A program made the translations under genes and the position numbers. A DNA stretch of 64,000 nucleotides from the NCBI GenBank assembly GCA_036338435.1, contig JAYZCG010000022.1, positions 17,011 through 81,010 on the forward strand, read 5' to 3'. Positions 1 through 8,397 of this stretch are shown here, piece by piece (the stretch's first letter is position 1; every line of letters starts with the position of its first letter). The DNA comes from JAPYTY01 sp036338435 (lineage in GTDB: Bacteria; Acidobacteriota; UBA6911; RPQK01; JADFOI01). The notes under the pieces are model-generated. The model had not been told where the DNA came from. It made no database searches and was given only the letters and a program-made list of their open reading frames with translations.

Positions 1-89
1 ATCGTATGGTTGGGAGAGGGGCTCTGTGGACCGAAGAGGAAATTGGCCAAATGGCAGACTATTTAGTGAGCAGTTACGGACCACAGTAG
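1..89 (+). CDS. C-terminus of a probable c-type cytochrome (partial)
   Basis: The frame is open from the left edge and stops at TAG 87-89. It encodes a short tail ending in ALWTEEEIGQMADYLVSSYG plus PQ. An 'L-T-x-E-E-I-x-x-M-x-x-Y-L' helix is typical of the last helix of small class-I cytochromes c, but the haem-binding CxxCH lies outside the window. The next gene, a Tat-exported ThDP enzyme, starts 30 bases downstream on the same strand, so the two are probably co-transcribed. The family is inferred from a helix of about 25 residues only. Confidence 0.5.
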   Translation, partial: RMVGRGALWTEEEIGQMADYLVSSYGPQ

Positions 90-119
90 TCATGATTCCC
101 TAAAACGAGGAGGAAAATA

Positions 120-2000
120 ATGAGAGAATTAGTTGCCCAGTATATGTCGAAAACTCTTTCCCGGCGCGGGTTTGTGAACCGCTTAGTGAAGACTGGGGTT
201 ACTTTGACGGCTGCCCAGTCGGTAGTTCAGTCGTTGACGCCGATAGTTTATGGGAAAACTGGGGATACAGATATCACACCGGAGGATGTGAGGCTATTTG
301 AAGGAACAGGAGGTGAGGCACTTGCCGAGCAGCTGATAGCCTCGGGCGTAAAGTATGTTTTCGGAAACTCGGCTAGTTCTGATGCGTACTTCTATGAGGC
401 TTTGGTAGATCGTCCTGAACTGACTTACATCTTGAGTCCTCATGAAGGGCCAGGAGCGGCTATGGCTATGGGTTATATTCAGGCCTCACGTGAGCCAGCT
501 ATCGTTATGCAGGCAGCCGTCGTAGGGTTGGTCAATGCCATGGGGCAGATGTACTGTGCATGGAAGGAGCAGACTCCTCTGGTGTATTACAGCTATCGTG
601 CTGAGTCGAGCCGAGCCGCAGGACGGGATGGGTTCGAAGAAGTAATGTATCAGGAGGAGATGGTTTCCCCCATTACCAAGTGGCACTGGCTGGCACGTCG
701 TTCAGAAATGATTCCGGAAACCATTCGACGATCTTTCAAGGTAGCCTGGACACCTCCCTACGGGCCCACCTACGCTACTTGGCACAAAGATTATACTGGG
801 GAAAAGGTTCGTACCGAAGTGATTGTGCAAAGTAAGGTTGATCCGCGTATGAGAATTCGTCCGAATCCACAGGAAGTGGAACGGGCAGCGCGCATGTTAG
901 CGGAAGCGGAAAGACCGATGTTATTTGTGGGGGACGAGTTATATAAGACCGAATCAGTCGATAAGGCGGTTCGGTTGGCTGAGCTGTTGGGTGTTCCAGT
1001 GAGCCAGCCTCGGCAGGTTTTTGCCAATTTTCCACAGACCCATCCCTTGTGGGATACCACTCGGGGAGGCATACAAGCCCACAATGCCGATGTTGTCATG
1101 AATGTGGGGAATAAGTTACAACACAATAGGCCTGCACCGCTTGTTCCGCGCAATGTCAAATTCATCGACATGCGTAATGACGCGGCCAGTATAGGCAACA
1201 TTATAACCACGGATGTGCCTTTGGTGGCAGATGTTGGACATGGGTTAGATGATCTCATTTTAGCTCTGGAAGATCTCATGACCCCGAGTCTCAAGAAAAA
1301 GATACAAGAGAGAACGGAAAAGATACATGCTCTGACCAGTCGTAACGAGAAGCTACGTGATGTAATGACCAAGAATCCAGACTGGGACAGCAGCCCGTTA
1401 CTATCAGACCGCTTGACTTATGAGATTGCTCAGTTTGCCGACGAGGATGCCATCATTGTGGATGAGTCCGGCGGGACAGGCGGTAAGCAGTTTTTTGAAT
1501 TCAATCCTCTGGGCGGTCGCGAGCATATAGCTTATTATGCTGGTCATCTGGGCGGAGCAACGGGCAAGGCCGCAGGAGTGAAGATGGCCCGTCCAAATCA
1601 ACAGGTAATTGCCCTCTCTGGTGATGGGGCCTTTATCTTTGGTCCCACTGGACTATGGAATATGGCTCGACTAGGGTTGCCAGTTCTTGTGGTGGTATAC
1701 AACAACCATGCATATGGCGGCCCGCACAATCGGGTTATCTCAGCAGTTCCAAACAGTCGTATGGTTCAGGAGGGTCGTTATTTTTGCGACTATCTAGGCA
1801 GTCCTGATATGAACATGGCTGAGATAGCCAGTGGTTTCGGTGTGGATGGTGAGGTGGCTAACGATCCAGCGGAACTCCAGGAAGCTCTCAAGCGAGGACG
1901 GCGAGCCAATGATAACGGAAAACCCTACTTGATTGATGCCCAGGTGGCCCGTACAGGCGTGGGCTGGGCCGAAGAACCTTGGGTGCCGACACTGACCTAA
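120..2000 (+). CDS. Tat-exported thiamine-diphosphate-dependent enzyme (acetolactate synthase / benzoylformate decarboxylase-like)
   Basis: This 626-residue protein has the three-domain layout of the ThDP decarboxylase/synthase family. The catalytic glutamate of the PYR domain is E109, in SPHEGPGAAMA. The cofactor-binding GDG is at residues 501-503, followed about 25 residues later by the NN pair of the PP-domain motif. Unlike cytosolic IlvB it starts with a twin-arginine signal, SRRGFVNR with the arginines at 15-16, then a hydrophobic stretch, so the folded enzyme with its cofactor should be exported to the periplasm. The start at 120 is set by the strong SD GAGGAGGA at 107-114; an ATG at 144 would also keep the signal. 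The reaction is unknown: 2-oxoacid decarboxylation or a carboligation are the family options. A probable cytochrome precedes it, which suggests that oxidation of the product may be linked to electron transfer. Confidence 0.85.
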   Translation: MRELVAQYMSKTLSRRGFVNRLVKTGVTLTAAQSVVQSLTPIVYGKTGDTDITPEDVRLFEGTGGEALAEQLIASGVKYVFGNSASSDAYFYEALVDRPELTYILSPHEGPGAAMAMGYIQASREPAIVMQAAVVGLVNAMGQMYCAWKEQTPLVYYSYRAESSRAAGRDGFEEVMYQEEMVSPITKWHWLARRSEMIPETIRRSFKVAWTPPYGPTYATWHKDYTGEKVRTEVIVQSKVDPRMRIRPNPQEVERAARMLAEAERPMLFVGDELYKTESVDKAVRLAELLGVPVSQPRQVFANFPQTHPLWDTTRGGIQAHNADVVMNVGNKLQHNRPAPLVPRNVKFIDMRNDAASIGNIITTDVPLVADVGHGLDDLILALEDLMTPSLKKKIQERTEKIHALTSRNEKLRDVMTKNPDWDSSPLLSDRLTYEIAQFADEDAIIVDESGGTGGKQFFEFNPLGGREHIAYYAGHLGGATGKAAGVKMARPNQQVIALSGDGAFIFGPTGLWNMARLGLPVLVVVYNNHAYGGPHNRVISAVPNSRMVQEGRYFCDYLGSPDMNMAEIASGFGVDGEVANDPAELQEALKRGRRANDNGKPYLIDAQVARTGVGWAEEPWVPTLT

Positions 2001-2277
2001 CTGTAAATGATGATCAGTGATACTTCCATGCATTGTACAGAGTCGGCACATTCGCGATAGTTCTGATGCCTTGACGTTTATGGTGTCTAAATACGTCGGC
2101 CCTCTGCCGGTGGTTAGAGCGAGTGGGTGATTGGTCTTCTAGAGTTCACAATCACAGCAAAATCCAGTTGTGCAGTTGTTGATCTTCGGGTGGTGTAGAA
2201 AAAACCTGCTTTTCACGCGCGTGGGGGTTGCAATTTTATGAGTGGTAGATAAACTATACCGTTTTCTGATCTAGGAT
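2001..2277. other. Intergenic region with a 10-bp palindrome
   Basis: No coding frame or tRNA is visible between the ThDP enzyme and the aminotransferase. The region holds a perfect 10-base palindrome, CACGCGCGTG, at 2214-2223. Just after it is a weak sigma70-like pair, TTGCAA at 2228 and TAAACT at 2250 with 16 bases between. These could be an operator and promoter for the aminotransferase, but the promoter match is poor. Confidence 0.3.
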
Positions 2278-3453
2278 ATGGATAAATTGCATAATCAACA
2301 TACAGAAGGAAAACTGCTTATGGGGCCTGGCCCCTCGAATGTTTCATCCCGGGTACTCCGGGCCATGAGTCGGCCATTGGTCGGACACCTGGATCCCGAT
2401 TTCATTCAAATGATGAATGAAATCCAAGAGCTTCTTCGCACAATTTTCCAGACATCTAACCCTCTCACTCTTCCTCTGTCAGGAACTGGGAGTGCAGGAA
2501 TGGAAGCGGCAGTTGCGAACTTGGTTGAAGAGGGGGACTCTGTGCTGGTAGGAGTTAATGGTGTTTTCGGCCAGCGGATTGCAGAAATGGTTCGCCGAAA
2601 CGGTGGGCATTGTACCGAAGTCTCTACTGCTTTTGGTGAGCCATTAAAACGGGAGGCTATGATGGAGGCCGCCGAGGAGTGTGAACCGCGTATCATAGCG
2701 GTTGTTCACGCGGAAACTTCTACTGGTGTACTTCAGCCATTGGAACCCATTCGTGAGATCTGTGACCGATTTGAGTCCATTTTCCTAGTTGACGCGGTTA
2801 CCTCTTTGGGCGGACATCCGATTGATGTTGATGGTAGCAAGATAGACGTCTGTTACAGTGGTACCCAGAAGTGTTTGAGTTGTCCTCCTGGGTTGGCACC
2901 TTTTACCCTTTCAGCGGTTGCAGAAGATAAGGTCAGAAACCGGAGTAGTAAGTGTAAGAGTTGGTATCTAGATCTGAACCTAATCGGCTCCTACTGGGGG
3001 GATGATAGGGTTTACCATCATACTGCACCAATTTCTATGAATTACGCTTTTCATGAAGCACTATCTATAGTTGTTGAGGAGGGCCTGGAACAACGGTGGC
3101 AACGTCACGAGAAAAACCACAAGGCTTTGGTAGCTGGCATTGAAGAAATGGGGCTCAGGATGCACGTTGATCCAGACTGTCGTTTGTGGTCCTTGAATAC
3201 AGTCAGTATCCCCGAAGGAGTGGATGATTTAGAGGTCCGCAGTCAACTTTTAAACGATTTTCAATTAGAGATTGGTGGGGGATTAGGAGAGCTTGCCGGG
3301 AAGGTTTGGCGTGTTGGTCTCATGGGAGAGAATAGCCGTGCAGAAAATGTTCTTAAATTTCTACTGGCGTTGGAGATTTGTCTAAAGAGTCAGGGTTTCC
3401 GATGTACTTCTGGAGCAGGTGTTAGGGCCGCGACAGAATACTACAGTGGTTAG
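2278..3453 (+). CDS. Class V aminotransferase, alanine-glyoxylate / serine-pyruvate type
   Basis: This 391-residue PLP enzyme resembles alanine:glyoxylate and serine:glyoxylate aminotransferases. It opens with the family motif MGPGPSNVSSRVL, which follows the first strand. The aspartate that contacts the pyridine nitrogen is in FLVDAVTSLGG. The PLP-binding lysine is in YSGTQKCLSCPPG. The family moves an amino group from alanine or serine to glyoxylate, giving glycine, usually in photorespiration-like or glyoxylate-detoxifying routes. It is a stand-alone gene, convergent with the hydrolase at 3476. The ribosome-binding site is weak (AGGAT directly before ATG). Substrate preference cannot be told from sequence alone; (S)-ureidoglycine or phosphonate-related relatives are possible. 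Confidence 0.88.
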   Translation: MDKLHNQHTEGKLLMGPGPSNVSSRVLRAMSRPLVGHLDPDFIQMMNEIQELLRTIFQTSNPLTLPLSGTGSAGMEAAVANLVEEGDSVLVGVNGVFGQRIAEMVRRNGGHCTEVSTAFGEPLKREAMMEAAEECEPRIIAVVHAETSTGVLQPLEPIREICDRFESIFLVDAVTSLGGHPIDVDGSKIDVCYSGTQKCLSCPPGLAPFTLSAVAEDKVRNRSSKCKSWYLDLNLIGSYWGDDRVYHHTAPISMNYAFHEALSIVVEEGLEQRWQRHEKNHKALVAGIEEMGLRMHVDPDCRLWSLNTVSIPEGVDDLEVRSQLLNDFQLEIGGGLGELAGKVWRVGLMGENSRAENVLKFLLALEICLKSQGFRCTSGAGVRAATEYYSG

Positions 3454-3475
3454 TGCCGTATTATCATGCTGGTGG

Positions 3476-4231
3476 CTATAGTCTAAATTTCATCCCGTCG
3501 AAGGCAATGTCGGCTGGGCCTTCGTAGCCAGAATCACGAATCTCTGCGAGAAGATCGTATTCGTCACAAACAGGGTAGAGGTGAGTGATGACGAGTCGGC
3601 CAACACCTGCTTCCTGAGCAATTTTTCCTGCTAGTTGAGGCGTGAGGTGTCCCTTGATCTTAAGTTGGGAAGGCTGTGCGGCCTCAATCAGAGCGACATC
3701 AGCGTTTGTCGACAATTTGATTAATGCGGGACAGTAATCTGTGTCTCCCGAATAGGCAAATACCGTTCCTTTGGAGTCTACGAATCGGTAACCCACACTA
3801 TTTTTCGTGTGAACAACGGGTAAGGATCTGACCGCCCAGTTACTAAATTTTAGCTGTTCAGTCCCAATCTCCCTGATTTCTAGATTGCTGGGTGCAAGTC
3901 GAACCATATTACCGTGTAGATCTACTAGTTTACGATAAAATTGCTTAAGTCCGGGAGGTCCTATGAGGGTTAATTTCTCAGTTTCAAAATACGTGGAGTT
4001 TTTACGTGCAAAAAGAAGGGGTGCGATATCGCTAATATGGTCCAGATGGAAATGGGAGATGAAGACATGGCTAACATTTTTGATCTCTATCCCGTAGCGT
4101 TCGGCGCGATGTAGGCTGCCGGAGCTAGGATCTACTAAGATAGCCGTCTCTCCTATCTGTATTGCCAAGCCAGGTGAGGCGCGTCGAGGATGGGGAATAG
4201 AGGTGCCGCTACCTAAAATTGTGATGTGCAT
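3476..4231 (-). CDS. Metallo-beta-lactamase-fold hydrolase, ribonuclease Z-like
   Basis: This 251-residue protein carries the zinc-binding motif HFHLDHISD characteristic of the MBL fold. It also has a downstream YSGDTDYC, where the aspartate bridges the metals, and a final VITHLYP histidine. It opens with the strand HITILGSGTSIPHPRRASPG, as in RNase Z and related phosphodiesterases. The long exosite of true tRNase Z is not evident, so I name only the superfamily. The reading frame extends upstream to a TTG, but the ATG at 4229-4231 (MHITILGSG) places the first strand at the N-terminus as in relatives. It converges on the class V aminotransferase with 22 bases between the stops. Confidence 0.8.
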   Translation of the reverse strand: MHITILGSGTSIPHPRRASPGLAIQIGETAILVDPSSGSLHRAERYGIEIKNVSHVFISHFHLDHISDIAPLLFARKNSTYFETEKLTLIGPPGLKQFYRKLVDLHGNMVRLAPSNLEIREIGTEQLKFSNWAVRSLPVVHTKNSVGYRFVDSKGTVFAYSGDTDYCPALIKLSTNADVALIEAAQPSQLKIKGHLTPQLAGKIAQEAGVGRLVITHLYPVCDEYDLLAEIRDSGYEGPADIAFDGMKFRL

Positions 4232-4390
4232 GATATTTAAGCGTAACAACTGAGACTGATGATTAGAACGTATAGGGGATTTGAGTTTCTACTAGACAGA
4301 ACAATATGCATTATAGGCCTAAGAAACCAGACAACATCTTTGATCAGGATTGCGTTTTGGGGTACCAGTCAAGTATTTTAGGATCGACTT

Positions 4391-4609
4391 ATGGAGTCAG
4401 ATGAAGTCCGACAACTTGCCCAACAAGCTTTGTGTGAGACTTCTGGTAAACAGGCACAGGTTAGCTTGGTTATAAAGCAGGGCTCCATGTGGGTCATACT
4501 TCTCAGAATTGGAGAGGATGAACTGGCCGTGAAGGTAGAAGATACCCTAAAGGCTACTCCTGAAGCCATCCAGAGAGAACTTGAAGAGGAGATAAAGAAG
4601 CTCTTTTAA
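4391..4609 (+). CDS. Small conserved-looking hypothetical protein (72 aa)
   Basis: I do not recognise this protein. It is 72 residues long, acidic, with an N-terminal amphipathic helix (VRQLAQQAL), two predicted strands in the middle (QVSLVIKQGSMWVILLRI and ELAVKVE) and a strongly charged C-terminal helix ending EEEIKKLF. There are no cysteines in metal-binding pairs and no membrane segment. An AGGA 8 bases before the ATG serves as ribosome-binding site. It is isolated: the hydrolase on the left is divergent and recD2 on the right is convergent, 14 bases away. Compact fold-like composition argues for a real gene. Confidence 0.6.
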   Translation: MESDEVRQLAQQALCETSGKQAQVSLVIKQGSMWVILLRIGEDELAVKVEDTLKATPEAIQRELEEEIKKLF

Positions 4610-4623
4610 GCCTGTGTCCATTG

Positions 4624-6798
4624 TCATGCTAGTCTGCGTCGCAAACTAGTATAGCGCTTACGTGTTTTGTCATTTTTGATTCCAGCAGACAGGGCTTTCT
4701 TGGTGCCCACTATCACCACTAACTTTTTAGCGCGTGTTATAGCGGTATATATTAGATTTCTTTGCAGTAAAAGGTAATGTTGCATCAAGATTGGAATGAT
4801 AACAGCCGGGTACTCTGAACCCTGAGCTTTGTGAACAGAGATGGCGTAGGCTAGTATAACCTCATCAAGTTCTGGATACTCAAACAATACCTTCCGGTTG
4901 TCGAAGGAAATCAAGACCTGCTGGGATTCATGGTTGATGTGTGTGATCCGGCCAATGTCTCCATTAAAGATTCCTTTGTCGTAATTGTTCTTGAGTTGCA
5001 TCACTTTATCGCCGACTCTAAAAGTACGTCCTCCACGTATGATTTCCTCTGGCCGAGGATTAAGAGCATCTTGAAGCTTTGTGTTAAGGTTTTCCGAACC
5101 TACTGTTCCCCTATGCATGGGGGTAAGCACCTGTATGTCGTCAAAGGGGCTAAATCCAAACCGCTTTGGAATACGCTCCTGGACAAGTTCCAGTATGATG
5201 TCAAGAACTTCTTCTGGATCTTCTTTTTCGAGCAGATAGAAGTCTTCAAGTTGCTGCCCCACAGGATGAAGTGTTGGGAATAGCCCTTGGTTGACCTGAT
5301 GGGCACTAAGAACAATCGAACTTCTCTGAGCCTGACGGAAAATCTCAGTGAGTTCGACTACCCTCACCGCACCTGAGGCGATGATGTCTTTGAGGACATT
5401 GCCAGGTCCCACAGAAGGAAGTTGATTTACATCCCCAACCAGTACAAGGGTGGCACGATGAGGAACCGCTTTTAAGAGATGGTGCATTAAAACGGAGTCG
5501 ATCATGGAAGCTTCATCTACGATAAGCAGATCACATATAAGGGGGTGGTATTCGTTTTTTTGGAAGCCCCCCTTTTGAACACTGTATTCCAGCATTCGGT
5601 GAATTGTTCGAGCCTCATGGCCTGTGGCGTCGTGCATCCGTTTGGCGGCACGTCCGGTTGGAGCGGCCAGCATGATGTGAACGGGAAGCTTTTCGAAAAT
5701 TTTCAGAATGGCGTTGATAATGGTAGTTTTGCCAGTTCCAGGGCCTCCAGTGATTACCATTACCTTATCCTTGAGTGCCGATTCCACTGCCTGTATTTGT
5801 CTATCGGCTAGATTAATGGCAAGCTGTTCTTGTACCCACTCAATGGCTTTGTGAGTATTGACTTTTCTAATTGATTTGGCACTCGAGACAAGAATTTTAA
5901 AATTATTGGCAATTCCAACTTCACAGTGGTGAAGTGTCGTTGGGTAGACCTCGTTCTGACTGGGTTTGGCCCCTTCAATGGCTTTGGCAACATCTTCGAT
6001 GACAATTTTTTGTTCCATTGCAACGGTAGACAATCCTTTAACGATTGTGTCGCGGTTAACATCCAGGATGCTCTGCGATTTTTCTACTAATGATTCATAG
6101 GGGTAGTAAATGTGACCTTTTTCGGTGAGGTCATTGAGAACATAGAGGATTCCGGCCTCAGCTCTCAGTGGTGAGTCTTTCGTGAATCCTAGTTTCTCAG
6201 CGATGGAGTCAGCGATAATGAAGCCTATCCCATGGATGTCCAGGGCAAGTCGATAAGGATTGTCTCGGACTACGGTAATGGCTCGGTTGCCGTACTGTTT
6301 AAAAATTTTTGTGGCATAACCTAAGCTAACTTTGTGGCTCTGAAGAAATAGCATAACTTCGCGAATGTTGCGTTGTTTCTCCCAGGAAACTTTGATCATT
6401 CCAATTCTCTTTTTTCCAACTCCCGTAATACAGGACAACTCGTCAGGATTATTTTCAATTGTCTCAAGGGTTTTTCTGCCAAACTTCTCGACTATTCGTT
6501 TTGCCATAACCGGGCCAATACCCTGGACCAAGCCTGACCCTAGGTATTGCTGAATGCCATAAAGTGACGATGGTGTTTGGGATTCAAAATGCGAGACCTT
6601 GAATTGTTCTCCGTAGCGGGGATGTTTTACCCACTCTCCTCGCATGTCAAGCAGTTCTCCAGGAGTGGGGGAAGCCAGATTTCCAATGATCGTGACTAGT
6701 TTGCGATGACCTCGTACCTTCACCTTGGCGATGGTAAACCCATTATCTTCGTTGGTGTAAGTGATCCGTTCTACCTGTCCTTGCAATTTGTCCAACAT
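4624..6798 (-). CDS. recD2: RecD2-type DNA helicase
   Basis: This is a 724-residue superfamily-1B 5'-3' helicase of the RecD2/TraA type, which works without RecBC in repair and replication-fork processing. The N-terminal region has an OB-like segment and helix-hairpin-helix motifs, for example GIGPVMAKRIVEKFG at 93-107 and CITGVGKKRI. The helicase core has Walker A GGPGTGKT at 351-358, Walker B LIVDEASMID, a GDVNQLPSVGPG motif III and the C-terminal YAISVHKAQGSEYP motif. The length is normal for RecD2 (about 700-800). No recB or recC is in the window, as expected for this subfamily. It is monocistronic and convergent with the 72-residue protein. Confidence 0.95.
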   Translation of the reverse strand: MLDKLQGQVERITYTNEDNGFTIAKVKVRGHRKLVTIIGNLASPTPGELLDMRGEWVKHPRYGEQFKVSHFESQTPSSLYGIQQYLGSGLVQGIGPVMAKRIVEKFGRKTLETIENNPDELSCITGVGKKRIGMIKVSWEKQRNIREVMLFLQSHKVSLGYATKIFKQYGNRAITVVRDNPYRLALDIHGIGFIIADSIAEKLGFTKDSPLRAEAGILYVLNDLTEKGHIYYPYESLVEKSQSILDVNRDTIVKGLSTVAMEQKIVIEDVAKAIEGAKPSQNEVYPTTLHHCEVGIANNFKILVSSAKSIRKVNTHKAIEWVQEQLAINLADRQIQAVESALKDKVMVITGGPGTGKTTIINAILKIFEKLPVHIMLAAPTGRAAKRMHDATGHEARTIHRMLEYSVQKGGFQKNEYHPLICDLLIVDEASMIDSVLMHHLLKAVPHRATLVLVGDVNQLPSVGPGNVLKDIIASGAVRVVELTEIFRQAQRSSIVLSAHQVNQGLFPTLHPVGQQLEDFYLLEKEDPEEVLDIILELVQERIPKRFGFSPFDDIQVLTPMHRGTVGSENLNTKLQDALNPRPEEIIRGGRTFRVGDKVMQLKNNYDKGIFNGDIGRITHINHESQQVLISFDNRKVLFEYPELDEVILAYAISVHKAQGSEYPAVIIPILMQHYLLLQRNLIYTAITRAKKLVVIVGTKKALSAGIKNDKTRKRYTSLRRRLA

Positions 6799-7155
6799 AG
6801 ATACCCTCCCTTATACCACATCCGGGCTAGGTTGACAGCTTGTGAGATGATCCCCTAAGATGTTCATTTAAAAGGGTTAATGAGGATAGGTTTGGAAGGT
6901 GATATCTAATAAACAGTAGTGTTTTACGAAAAACCTGTGACAAGTAATGGAGATGAGATCTGGAGAAGTCCATATGTTCTTGTCCAGAGAAGAAGAACAA
7001 GGATTTCCAGCAGACTGTACATTTGTCGAACAACGTTCTTGATTTCGAGATACTCACCCCATAGCTAAGCTTAACTTACCGGATAAGAAGGAGTGCAATG
7101 TCCTGCCGATCAAACTTACTAGCGGTGTGTAACTTCGGGGATAAGGTATTTGGAT
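6799..7155. other. Non-coding stretch between recD2 and an aminotransferase
   Basis: This 357-base divergent region should hold promoters for recD2 (left) and the aminotransferase (right), but I see no convincing -35/-10 pair. It does contain a short open frame at 7098 with a strong ribosome-binding site, listed separately. An antisense frame at 6827-7057 has no ribosome-binding site or protein-like composition and is left out. Confidence 0.4.
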
Positions 7156-7169
7156 ATGTCGACCTCTAA
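7098..7169 (+). CDS. Possible leader reading frame overlapping the aminotransferase start (23 aa)
   Basis: An ATG at 7098 sits 4 bases after an AAGGAG Shine-Dalgarno, clearly stronger than the site before the downstream gene. The frame encodes 23 residues (MSCRSNLLAVCNFGDKVFGY, then VDL) and stops at TAA 7167-7169, inside the aminotransferase coding sequence and in another frame. It could be a leader that couples or controls translation of that gene, or simply chance. The peptide itself has no recognisable features. Confidence 0.3.
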   Translation: MSCRSNLLAVCNFGDKVFGYVDL

Positions 7170-8331
7170 GCACCGGGTCAGCCATAAGGTTAATACATTC
7201 ACCGAATCTGTAATTCGGAGCATGACACGCTTAGCTCTTGACTATAATGCCATTAATTTAGCTCAGGGGTTTCCTGATTTTCCGGCTCCCCAGTCGATCA
7301 AAGATGCAGCTTGCCAGGCTATCCAAGATGATGTTAACCAATATGCTATTACCTGGGGAGCTCCTCGATTCCGGGAGGCCATTGCGCAAAAGTATGCGCT
7401 TTTCTATGACTGGGAGGTTGACCCAGAGAGGGAAATTACTGTGGCCTGCGGTTCTACTGAAAGCATGATTTCATCTATTCTCGGGTTGGTTGACCCAGGG
7501 GATGAGATCCTTATTTTCGAGCCGTTCTACGAGAATTATGGTCCTGATGCTGTGATTGGCGGAGCCGTGCCCGTTTATGTTTCTCTTGATCCCAACCGAA
7601 ACTGGGCTCTAGATTTTTATCAACTGGAGGAGAAGATTCGTGATAGTCGAATCCGTGCTTTGATTCTGAATACTCCTAACAACCCATCCGGAAAAGTTTT
7701 CACTCGGCAGGAACTTGTCAAATTGTCAGAACTTGCCCAAAGTTATGATTTCTATGTTATTACCGATGAGATCTATGAGCACATTGTCTATGATGGAGGG
7801 AGCCATTGTCCTATTGCCTTATTACCTGGGATGAGGGATCGAACCATCACCATCAGCGGACTCTCGAAGACTTTCAGTGTTACAGGCTGGAGAATTGGAT
7901 ATATCGTTGCTCCCCCGGATCTGACCAATGCTCTCCGAAAAATCCATGATTTTCTGACTGTGGGGGCTGCAGCTCCACTTCAGGAGGCAGGTGCGATAGC
8001 AATGGGGGTGGAGAAGGCATACTATCAGCAACTCACGCATGACTATCAGGAGCGAAGAGATTACTTTGTTAAGGTTCTTCAAGAAGTTGGATTTAAGGTT
8101 TGGATCCCTTCCGGTGCCTATTACGTGATTGTGGACATTTCTCCCCTGACCGATATGGATGATGTGACATTCGTCAAACAGCTTATCCAAGAACATGCCG
8201 TTGCTGCAGTACCTGGAAGTAGTTTCTACCACCGGACAGAATTAGGTGAGAAGTTAGTTCGCTTTGCATTTTGCAAGACTATGACGGTCTTGGAACAGGC
8301 AGCTGTACGATTAATGGAGCTCAAGCGGTAA
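7156..8331 (+). CDS. Class I/II PLP-dependent aminotransferase (methionine/kynurenine aminotransferase-like)
   Basis: This 391-residue fold-type-I aminotransferase has the N-terminal motif INLAQGFPDFPAP, typical of the methionine/kynurenine/glutamine transaminase group (YbdL, KAT). It also has the LNTPNNPSGKVF asparagine loop, YVITDEIYEH with the PLP-contacting aspartate and tyrosine, and the Schiff-base lysine in SGLSKTFSVTGWRIGY. The C-terminal arginine that holds the substrate carboxylate is in EKLVRFAFCK. The reaction is 2-oxoacid-dependent transamination of methionine, aromatic or related amino acids; LL-diaminopimelate-pathway relatives cannot be ruled out. The frame also opens at a TTG 6 bases earlier; the ATG at 7156 is preferred. 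A small leader frame overlaps this start. Confidence 0.88.
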   Translation: MSTSKHRVSHKVNTFTESVIRSMTRLALDYNAINLAQGFPDFPAPQSIKDAACQAIQDDVNQYAITWGAPRFREAIAQKYALFYDWEVDPEREITVACGSTESMISSILGLVDPGDEILIFEPFYENYGPDAVIGGAVPVYVSLDPNRNWALDFYQLEEKIRDSRIRALILNTPNNPSGKVFTRQELVKLSELAQSYDFYVITDEIYEHIVYDGGSHCPIALLPGMRDRTITISGLSKTFSVTGWRIGYIVAPPDLTNALRKIHDFLTVGAAAPLQEAGAIAMGVEKAYYQQLTHDYQERRDYFVKVLQEVGFKVWIPSGAYYVIVDISPLTDMDDVTFVKQLIQEHAVAAVPGSSFYHRTELGEKLVRFAFCKTMTVLEQAAVRLMELKR

Positions 8332-8397
8332 CAAAGAAGAATGCAAAATACAGACAGAGAGTTCACGAGAGGATCATCTTGCCAGACCCACATGGGC

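Noticed and set aside
791..1372. 193-codon open frame antisense to the ThDP enzyme
   Set aside because: It lies wholly inside a well-supported gene, its product is rich in Ser, Arg and Cys without domain likeness, and no ribosome-binding site is visible. It is a shadow of the codon use on the other strand.
4930..5283. 117-codon open frame antisense to recD2
   Set aside because: It covers conserved RecD2 motifs on the other strand and resembles no known protein.
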